DNA of 36,777 bases, taken from JAICJR01 sp036555755. Its GTDB lineage: Bacteria; Actinomycetota; Thermoleophilia; Solirubrobacterales; Thermoleophilaceae. Positions 31,353-36,777 of the stretch are shown here, in pieces (position 1 is the first letter of the stretch; each line of letters opens with the position of its first letter). The position numbers were made by a program, and so were the translations under genes. The notes under the pieces were generated by a model. The model did not search any database, was not told where the DNA came from, and worked only from the letters and a program-made list of their open reading frames with translations. The stretch lies in NCBI GenBank assembly GCA_036555755.1, contig DATBKS010000322.1, positions 1 to 36,777 on the forward strand, given 5' to 3'.

Positions 31353-32591
31353 TTGGGAGGAACTCCGTCCAACACCCGAAGCGGGGAGCAGGCGCGCCTG
31401 CCGCTGTTCGACTCCCTGCGCGCCCTCGCCGTCATCGCGATCCTCGTGTTCCACTGCTCTGCTCCCGCCGGCGAGCTCGGGCCGGGGCATCCGCTGCGCG
31501 CCTACCTCACCCGGCTCGACGCCGGCGTGTGGCTGTTCTTCGTGATCTCCGGCGTGCTGCTCTACCGCCCGTTCGTGGCGGCGAGGCTTGGCGGCGACCC
31601 CTCCCTCGCGGTAGGCGCCTATGCCTGGCGCCGGGTACTGCGCATCGTCCCGGCGTACTGGGTGGCGCTGACCGTCGTCACGATCTGGCGCGCGCATCCG
31701 GGCGTGTTCACGGCGTCGGGGATACCGACCTTCTACGGCTTCCTTCAGACCTACTCCACCCCGGCCTCCCTCGACGGCCACGGGCTTGGGCAGGCGTGGT
31801 CACTGTGCGTGGAGATGGCGTTCTATGTGTTCCTTCCCTGCTACGCCCTCGCACTGCGCGCGATCCCCGCGCGGACGCCGCGCTCGCGCCTGAAGATCGA
31901 GCTTGCCGGGCTCGCCGTGCTCGTCGTGGTGAGCACCGCCTGGAAGCTTGTGGTGATAGAGGGGATGCCGACGCCGCTCGGCTTCAAGCCCACGATCGTC
32001 GCGCTCCCCGTGTACCTCGACGTGTTCGCCGTCGGCATGGGGTTCGCCGTGCTGCACGCCTGGTATGCACAGGACGGCGCCGTGCCCCGTCCCCTGCGGG
32101 TGCTCGACCGCTGGCCGTCGCTCGCCTGGCTTGCCGCGCTCGCCGCCTTCTGGGTGGTCTGCACCCGGATCGGTCTGACCACGATCGAGGGCTACACGCG
32201 CGCGCAGTACATGGAGCGCCACTTGCTGAACCTCGTGATCGCCGCCGCGCTCGTGCTGCCGGCGGTGGTGGGGGACCAGCGACGCGGCGTCGTCCGGCGG
32301 GTGCTCGCCAACCGGGTGCTGCTGTTCGTCGGGGTGATCTCCTACGGGATCTTCCTCTACCAGGGCGCGGTGCTCGAGCAGCTCACGGTCTGGGGCGTGG
32401 GGACGGCGCATGCCCAGCATCGGCTGCTCGAGTGGGTCCTGTCGGCGGCAGTCTTCTCCACTGCGATCGCGGTGCTCAGCTGGTATCTGCTCGAGCGCCC
32501 GATCCTGCGGCTCAAGTCGCGCGTCCCGTTCCGCATGCGGCGCCCCGCGCCGCAACCGGAGCCCGCGCCGGCGTTGGCACCCGCGCCGTGA
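31353..32591 (+). CDS. OafA-type membrane acyltransferase (acyltransferase 3 family)
   Basis: This polytopic inner-membrane protein of about 412 residues transfers acetyl or other acyl groups to surface glycans. The family start is RLPLFDSLRALAVIAILVFH, with the conserved Arg and the catalytic His after the first helix. AWRRVLRIVPAYWVALTVVT and GQAWSLCVEMAFYVFLP follow, then a helix-rich core ending WYLLERPILRLKSR. The C-terminus is a proline-rich tail. The start is unsure. TTG 31353 fits a TACACT -10 hexamer ten bases upstream (leaderless); TTG 31284 directly abuts an AGGAGG, which is too close to work well. The stop overlaps the next glycosyltransferase gene as GTGA. Confidence 0.88.
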   Translation: MGGTPSNTRSGEQARLPLFDSLRALAVIAILVFHCSAPAGELGPGHPLRAYLTRLDAGVWLFFVISGVLLYRPFVAARLGGDPSLAVGAYAWRRVLRIVPAYWVALTVVTIWRAHPGVFTASGIPTFYGFLQTYSTPASLDGHGLGQAWSLCVEMAFYVFLPCYALALRAIPARTPRSRLKIELAGLAVLVVVSTAWKLVVIEGMPTPLGFKPTIVALPVYLDVFAVGMGFAVLHAWYAQDGAVPRPLRVLDRWPSLAWLAALAAFWVVCTRIGLTTIEGYTRAQYMERHLLNLVIAAALVLPAVVGDQRRGVVRRVLANRVLLFVGVISYGIFLYQGAVLEQLTVWGVGTAHAQHRLLEWVLSAAVFSTAIAVLSWYLLERPILRLKSRVPFRMRRPAPQPEPAPALAPAP

Positions 32592-34882
32592 TCCCGGCGG
32601 ATTCGTCATGCACCTGGGGCCTGGTCGGGCTCGTCCGGACGGTGGATCGCGCCGCCGGCCGCCATCGCTACGCCGTCGGCCGGATCGGAGAGGGTGAGCT
32701 CGCCGGCGAGCTGGCGAGCCTGCGCCTCGCGCCGGGTTCCTTGCCCGTGCCTGTGTGGATCGATGCGGACGGCTCGCTGCGCACGGACAGCTATCGCCCG
32801 CCCGCCGTGACAGCGCGGGCCGAGGTGCGCGCACGCTGGGCGCTCGCTCCGCTGGGGTGGCCAGACGTGCTCCCGCTCGGGGAGCGACTGAGGGAGGTGG
32901 CGGTGCGCGGCCGTCGGCCGGCGCGCGGGGGTGGCGCGCAGCGCGACAGAGACCTTCCCTCGCGTCCGCCAGATGGTTTCCTCGACGCCGCGTCCGGTCC
33001 CGGCATGCTGCCGCTCTACTCGGGCGTCCATCCGGTGACGGGCGACCAGTTCGTCACCACCGACCTGCTCGAGCTCTCCGACCTCGGCTACGTCGATCCG
33101 GTGGAGCTCGGGCATGCGGTGGCCGCCGCATACCTCACCGGCCGGCTCGGCACCGATCCGCTCACGATCCCGTGGGCGTCGCGCCTCGGGCGGCGCGCAC
33201 GGCGCTTGGTGGTGCCGGTCGCGCAGCGCCCGCTGGGATCAATCGACAGTGCCAATCCAGCGGGGCGGCTGCCCGCGCTGATCTGGGGCTGGGCGCTCGC
33301 GCCGGTGGGGCGGGTGGCGCGGATCGAGATCGAATTGAACGGGCGGCCTTGCGGCCGCGCTCGCATCGGGACGGCGCGGCCGGACGTCGCGGCGGTGTTC
33401 GGCGAGCCGTGCGCGCACACGGCGGGCTTCGAGTTCACGCTCCTGCCGTCGCACATCCGCGACGACGATTGGGCGGACGGGCGGCTCGAGCTGGAGGTGG
33501 CGGCAACCGCGTTCGGCTACCGGGGCGAGAGCCACCGGCTTGCTCCGCTGCGGCTCAGCGTGCCGGAACCGGAGCGGCCGGACCCGATCGAGGAGACGTG
33601 GGGTGTGGAGCTGCGGGCTCGCACCAGCCGGCGCCTTGCCGCTGTGGTGGGGCCTCGCGCTACCGGCCGGAGTGCGCTCGTCTTCTCCCACAGCCTCGCC
33701 CTCGGTGGCGCGCAGCTCTACCTCGTCGAGCTGCTCGCGCGCCTGCGCGCCCGCTCGGACTTCAACGCCACACTCGTGGCGTTCGGGGACGGCCCGCTGC
33801 GGAAACGGATCGAGGATCTCGGCATCCCGGTGCACGTGAGCGGCGAGGTGGCGCTCACGAGCGCCGATGTGTACGAGGGCCGAGTGGCGGAGCTGGCGTC
33901 GTGGGCGGCGGCCGGCGGCGGCTTCGACGTGGCGATCGTGAACACGCTCTGCGCGTTCCCCGGAGTGGACGTGGCCGCCGCGCTCGGGATCCCGGCGCTG
34001 TTCGCGATCCACGAGAGCTACGACCTCGACGAGTTCTGGGGGCAGGCATACAACCCGGACTTCGTGAGTCCCTACGCGCGCCGGCGGGCGAGCCTGGCGC
34101 TGCGCGAGGCGAGCGCTGTGGTGTTCGAGGCCGAGGCCACCCGCCGCCTGTACGAGGCGTATGCCGCGGATCCGGCGCGGCACATGACGATCCCGTACGC
34201 GATCGAGCTCGCCGAGCTCGATGCCTTCCGGGCGCTGCAGGAGCGGGACGTGATCCGCCGCAAGCTCGGCTTCTCGCCGGACGACAAGGTGCTGCTCTGC
34301 CTCGGCACCGCCGAGCCGCGCAAGGCACAGTCCATGCTCGTCGACGCTTTCTGTGAGGTGGCCGACGGGCATCCCGGCGCGGTGCTGGCGATCGTCGGTC
34401 TGCGCGACGACGCCTACAGCGATGCGCTCCGCGAGCGCGCGCTGGCCGCGGGCCTTGGACCTCGCCTGCGGCTCGAACCGCTCTCGACCCAGCCGCTCGC
34501 TTGGCACGCCGCGGCCGACTACCTGGTGTGCGCGTCTGACGTCGAGTCGCTGCCGCGCGTCATCCTCGAGGCTATGGCGTTCGAGCTGCCGGTGATCTCG
34601 ACGGCGGTGTTCGGCGTGGCCGATCTCATCGACGATGGCGCCACCGGCTATCTCTGCCGGCCACGCGACGGCGCCGCTTTGGCGATCGCGCTCGAGCGCG
34701 CGCTCTCGGCCTCAGCCGCGGAGCGGCAGGCGATCGGTCGCGCCGCGAGCCGGCAGGTGAGAAGCGAGCACGACCCGGACGCGTATGCCGCGCGCATCGA
34801 GCTGCTGCTCGACGAGATCGCGCAACCGGCGCCGGCGCTCGTGGAGCCACCGCCGCCCGGCGAGGACGTGCTCGCCGCCTAG
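32588..34882 (+). CDS. Multidomain GT4 glycosyltransferase
   Basis: This 764-residue protein has an N-terminal region (~1-200) of unknown fold with the motif GVHPVTGDQFVTTDLLELSD. A beta-sandwich-like module (~215-325) carries LIWGWALAPVGRVARIEIEL and NGRPCGRARIGTARPDVAAV. I have seen such modules attached to glycosyltransferases of this group (memory). A GT4 catalytic domain (~360-745) has HSLALGGAQLYLVELLARL at its start, LCLGTAEPRKAQSMLVDAF, and the E-x7-E donor motif in DVESLPRVILEAM (E653, E661). The GTG at 32588 overlaps the acyltransferase gene by four bases, so both are made from one mRNA. It probably adds sugars to a glycan that its neighbour acylates. Confidence 0.88.
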   Translation: MIPADSSCTWGLVGLVRTVDRAAGRHRYAVGRIGEGELAGELASLRLAPGSLPVPVWIDADGSLRTDSYRPPAVTARAEVRARWALAPLGWPDVLPLGERLREVAVRGRRPARGGGAQRDRDLPSRPPDGFLDAASGPGMLPLYSGVHPVTGDQFVTTDLLELSDLGYVDPVELGHAVAAAYLTGRLGTDPLTIPWASRLGRRARRLVVPVAQRPLGSIDSANPAGRLPALIWGWALAPVGRVARIEIELNGRPCGRARIGTARPDVAAVFGEPCAHTAGFEFTLLPSHIRDDDWADGRLELEVAATAFGYRGESHRLAPLRLSVPEPERPDPIEETWGVELRARTSRRLAAVVGPRATGRSALVFSHSLALGGAQLYLVELLARLRARSDFNATLVAFGDGPLRKRIEDLGIPVHVSGEVALTSADVYEGRVAELASWAAAGGGFDVAIVNTLCAFPGVDVAAALGIPALFAIHESYDLDEFWGQAYNPDFVSPYARRRASLALREASAVVFEAEATRRLYEAYAADPARHMTIPYAIELAELDAFRALQERDVIRRKLGFSPDDKVLLCLGTAEPRKAQSMLVDAFCEVADGHPGAVLAIVGLRDDAYSDALRERALAAGLGPRLRLEPLSTQPLAWHAAADYLVCASDVESLPRVILEAMAFELPVISTAVFGVADLIDDGATGYLCRPRDGAALAIALERALSASAAERQAIGRAASRQVRSEHDPDAYAARIELLLDEIAQPAPALVEPPPPGEDVLAA

Positions 34883-34961
34883 CCTGCCTGCCGTCCCCAC
34901 CGCGGTTGGAGAGGCACGCACCCTTGACCGGCCACCGCGGCGCTGAAACCGTGGATTCGGT

Positions 34962-35174
34962 TTGGCCACTCGCGGAAAGATCCTGGCGCTCGCGGCCGTC
35001 GTGGCCGCGGTGGTCGCTCTGAGCGCGGCGGCCTCGTCGCCTGCCGCCGTCGCCCGCTGCAAGTCCTCGTTTGCGGTGCTGCACAACGACCGCGTCGGCG
35101 CACTCGCGATCCCCAAGGGCCAGTACTACATGACGCCCGTCGGGCTCGACTGCGCGGCGGCCTCCGAGCTATAG
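34962..35174 (+). CDS. Small secreted protein, C-terminally truncated family member
   Basis: This 70-residue protein has an N-terminal signal peptide: basic ATRGK, a hydrophobic core ILALAAVVAAVVALSAAA and small residues before the mature CKSSFAVLHNDRVGALAIP. It ends at LDCAAASEL. I recall longer secreted proteins with the same start, in which another 30 or more residues follow the CAxAS segment, so this looks like a shortened copy; a TAG lies exactly there. The start TTG at 34962 has no strong Shine-Dalgarno sequence. One of the two cysteines in the mature part may have lost a partner. Confidence 0.5.
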   Translation: MATRGKILALAAVVAAVVALSAAASSPAAVARCKSSFAVLHNDRVGALAIPKGQYYMTPVGLDCAAASEL

Positions 35175-35201
35175 ATCGAGTCGACCGCTTAAGGAGGACC
35201 C

Positions 35202-35684
35202 ATGTCCGAAGAGAACATGCTCGAGGCGGTTCAGGCAGCGCTCGCCCATCGAGGCATCGACGACCAGCTGATCGCGGCCGGCCAGTTCAACCCGCGCGGG
35301 CACAGCGGCGGCCTGTTCGTCGGCGGAATCGGAGGGAGCGAGATCGGCGGCCTCGCCGGTGGGGTCGGCGATGCCATGGGGCTGGCGGTAGGCAGCATTG
35401 GCGGACAGCACGCCGTTGACGCGTCGTCCGGCCTACCTGGGTTCATGCTCGTCGGCGTCTCGGCTGAGAATGTCTACGGCTTCGCCGGCAGGTCGCGGCG
35501 GAAGGAGCCTGGCGAGCTTGTCTTCCAGGTACCCCGCGGGGAGCTCGAGGTGAAGGTGCACAAGCGCGTGAACGTACGCGTGCTCGAGCTGATCGACCAG
35601 GCGAGCGGCTCGAGGATCGAGCTCGAGGGCAACCGCGTCCCGCTCACGCACTCGAAGGACGTGATCGAGGCGCTGCGCGGCTGA
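35202..35684 (+). CDS. Gly-rich protein of unknown function
   Basis: This 160-residue protein has an excellent AAGGAGG Shine-Dalgarno sequence seven bases before ATG 35202. It has a helical start (EENMLEAVQAALAHRGIDDQ). A glycine-rich stretch (GGLFVGGIGGSEIGGLAGGVG, then AVGSIGGQHAV, about residues 36-70) could insert in a membrane or pack as a hairpin. The C-terminal part is beta-rich (GELVFQVPRGELEVKVHKRV, IELEGNRVPL). The shape recalls small actinobacterial PH-like proteins, but I cannot assign a family. It follows the truncated secreted gene by 27 bases. Confidence 0.75.
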   Translation: MSEENMLEAVQAALAHRGIDDQLIAAGQFNPRGHSGGLFVGGIGGSEIGGLAGGVGDAMGLAVGSIGGQHAVDASSGLPGFMLVGVSAENVYGFAGRSRRKEPGELVFQVPRGELEVKVHKRVNVRVLELIDQASGSRIELEGNRVPLTHSKDVIEALRG

Positions 35685-35694
35685 TCGCCGTCAG

Positions 35695-35967
35695 GTGCGA
35701 GTCGACACGGCCGTGGTGGTCTTAGGCGGCGCCGCTAGCGCTTCCGCGTCGCCGGGCACGCTGGCGACCTACGGTGTTGTCCTTCTGGCCGGCGGCGGGT
35801 TGCTCGGCAGCGTGCTCACCAACCTTTCGGGCGCGCCACTCGAGGCGAACCCCGACCGCGCGGTCGTCGCGCAGCGCGATGGCTGGACCGCCCGCCGCGC
35901 TTTTGCCCTGCACCGTCAAGGCGCGTCGCCGCCGACGGCCGCCAGCGCCCCGACCCGCGCCAGCTGA
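35695..35967 (+). CDS. Possible 90-residue membrane protein
   Basis: A GTG at 35695 starts a frame with one hydrophobic segment (TLATYGVVLLAGGGLLGSVL) and a low-complexity, alanine- and proline-rich end. It begins eleven bases after the Gly-rich gene. No family is recognised and the composition is compatible with chance in GC-rich DNA, so support is weak. Confidence 0.3.
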   Translation: MRVDTAVVVLGGAASASASPGTLATYGVVLLAGGGLLGSVLTNLSGAPLEANPDRAVVAQRDGWTARRAFALHRQGASPPTAASAPTRAS

Positions 35968-35985
35968 CCTGAGCCGCTGCCGGCG

Positions 35986-36469
35986 GTGGTCCAACGCCTG
36001 GTGGCCGCCTTGGGCGCGCGTGGCTACGCGCTCTTCCACCCGCCGGACGGCGAGGTCCTTGCCGGCGAGGACACCTTCGTCGTCCTCGAGTTGGCGGAGC
36101 ACTACCCAGCGGGCGCGTGTGGTTGCTGAGACGGGACGGTGAGTGGGCGGTCATCACGCTGAGCTTCAGCGACAGGCTCTACCCGGCCAGCCACGTGATG
36201 CGCGTCATCGACGGCGGGACGTCAGACGACCACGCCCCCTGCCGTCGCTGGAAGAACAAGCCAGCGTCGCGCAGCGCGCCATCGACCGCCTCCACAATGA
36301 CCAAGAGGCGAGGGAGCGCGCCGTGGCCCTGCTCGGCCCTGCCCCAGACGACGCCCTCCTCGGAGCACAAGGAAACCAGCCTTGCCGGTGCGGCAGCGGG
36401 AAGAAGCTCAAGCGCTGCCATGGAGCCGCGCCGCCGCCGACCGATGAGACAGGCGACGAGGGCGCCTAA
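35986..36469 (+). pseudogene. SEC-C zinc-motif protein with two frameshifts
   Basis: Three consecutive frames read as one protein. The first (35986 to about 36110) gives VVQRLVAALGARGYALFHPP and ends near AEHYPAG. The second (about 36114-36230) continues RVWLLRRDGEWAVITLSFSD. The third (about 36232-36469) gives PSLEEQASVAQRAIDRLHND and the metal-binding ending NQPCRCGSGKKLKRCHGA, the SEC-C motif found at the end of SecA and in many small soluble proteins. The reading shifts in the same direction at both breaks. The gene is therefore either decayed or affected by two assembly errors. The start is unclear (GTG 35986 or earlier). Intact homologues would decide. Confidence 0.65.
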
Positions 36470-36478
36470 CGTAGGTTC

Positions 36479-36766
36479 GTGGCGTTGGGCGACTCCGATA
36501 GCTGGTCAGCCGCGGTTCGGGCCGCTGAATCGCAGTCCCGAGTCCGCGGCATCGTCAGCCGAGCTGTCTCCGCCGGTTTGATCGTTGACCTCCGCGGGAC
36601 GCACGGCTTCCTACCTGCGCATCTGATCGATCGCGACCTCCCCAGGGTTCGGCGGCTCGAGAAGTACGTCGGCGCGACACTGGACGTTCGGGTCATCGAA
36701 CTGAATAGAGCGGGACGCAATTGCGTGGTATCTCGTCTGTCCCTGAACCACCAACGAGACGAATAA
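36479..36766 (+). CDS. Small S1-domain RNA-binding protein
   Basis: This 95-residue protein is a single S1/OB fold. It shows GIVSRAVSAGLIVDLRGTHG, then FLPAHLIDRDLPR, and the closing strands YVGATLDVRVIELNRAG and VVSRLSL. S1 domains bind single-stranded RNA in ribosomal protein S1, PNPase and related factors; this one is free and could act in RNA binding, but its partner is unknown. The GTG start at 36479 has a GTAGG-containing stretch upstream. It follows the SEC-C pseudogene by nine bases. Confidence 0.85.
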   Translation: MALGDSDSWSAAVRAAESQSRVRGIVSRAVSAGLIVDLRGTHGFLPAHLIDRDLPRVRRLEKYVGATLDVRVIELNRAGRNCVVSRLSLNHQRDE

Positions 36767-36768
36767 GC

Positions 36769-36774
36769 AGGAGG
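36769..36774 (+). promoter_or_regulatory. Shine-Dalgarno sequence for a gene starting beyond the window
   Basis: AGGAGG lies three bases after the S1 gene stop and three bases before the window ends. The next gene in the operon probably begins within about ten bases outside the window. Confidence 0.5.
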
Positions 36775-36777
36775 CGA

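Noticed and set aside
1..36777. A biosynthetic gene cluster, prophage, integrated element or tRNA genes
   Set aside because: No PKS/NRPS modules, phage structural genes, integrase, transposase or cloverleaf sequence could be identified by eye.

Overview
The window is very GC-rich and densely packed. Many genes start with GTG or TTG, neighbours overlap by 4 to 12 bp, and several promoters have a -10-like hexamer a few bases before the start codon (leaderless style). This, together with a 70-residue stand-alone biotin carrier protein, a SpoIIE/STAS partner-switching pair, cytochrome bd and two small-protein families I associate with the group, suggests an actinobacterium, probably of the Thermoleophilia/Solirubrobacterales type. 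The placement is inference; no rRNA or other marker gene is present. I see no tRNA, rRNA, insertion sequence or CRISPR array.

Layout. (1) 1-1243, minus strand: bioB, translationally coupled to the start of bioF. (2) 1282-6891: a glycan locus. A decayed FkbH-like gene faces a minus-strand operon of DegT-type sugar aminotransferase, a two-lobed GT-B glycosyltransferase and a hexapeptide-repeat acyltransferase. Upstream of the operon lies an array of 17-bp palindromes, one of which overlaps a candidate -35 box. (3) 6943-10925: a crotonase-fold protein with a YgfG-like active-site motif coupled to a biotin carrier protein, diverging from a GT2 glycosyltransferase - glycerol kinase - PlsC acyltransferase operon that looks glycerolipid-related. 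(4) 10922-18812: an NCS2 purine-type permease coupled to a metallo-beta-lactamase-fold hydrolase, a DECR-like SDR, an FAD oxidoreductase, a TetR regulator with a perfect 18-bp operator and its divergent target, a glutamine amidotransferase, a GNAT and a LysR regulator. (5) 18809-26153: a membrane-anchored HExxH protein with an apparent start-proximal frameshift, a FabG-like SDR, cydAB, and a membrane GAF-PP2C-HATPase protein overlapping a STAS antagonist. (6) 26281-29424: a bidirectional terminator, an anchored unknown protein, a secreted gamma-glutamyltransferase and small proteins. (7) 29370-34882: a second glycan locus, with a repeat-bearing glycosyltransferase diverging from an OafA-type acyltransferase coupled to a multidomain GT4. 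(8) 34962 to the end: small, partly broken genes (a truncated secreted protein, a Gly-rich unknown, a twice-frameshifted SEC-C protein) and an S1-domain protein.

How it fits together. Two surface-glycan loci and a lipid head-group or acylation operon point to envelope building. cydAB gives high-affinity respiration, and the SpoIIE/STAS pair just after it could link redox or envelope state to sigma-factor control. The clearest unexplained signal is the palindrome array at 6803-6891. The other objects worth a second look are the biotin carrier/crotonase pair, the compact TetR operator circuit and the repeat-bearing glycosyltransferase. Several frameshifts could be true decay or assembly errors; raw reads are needed to tell them apart.
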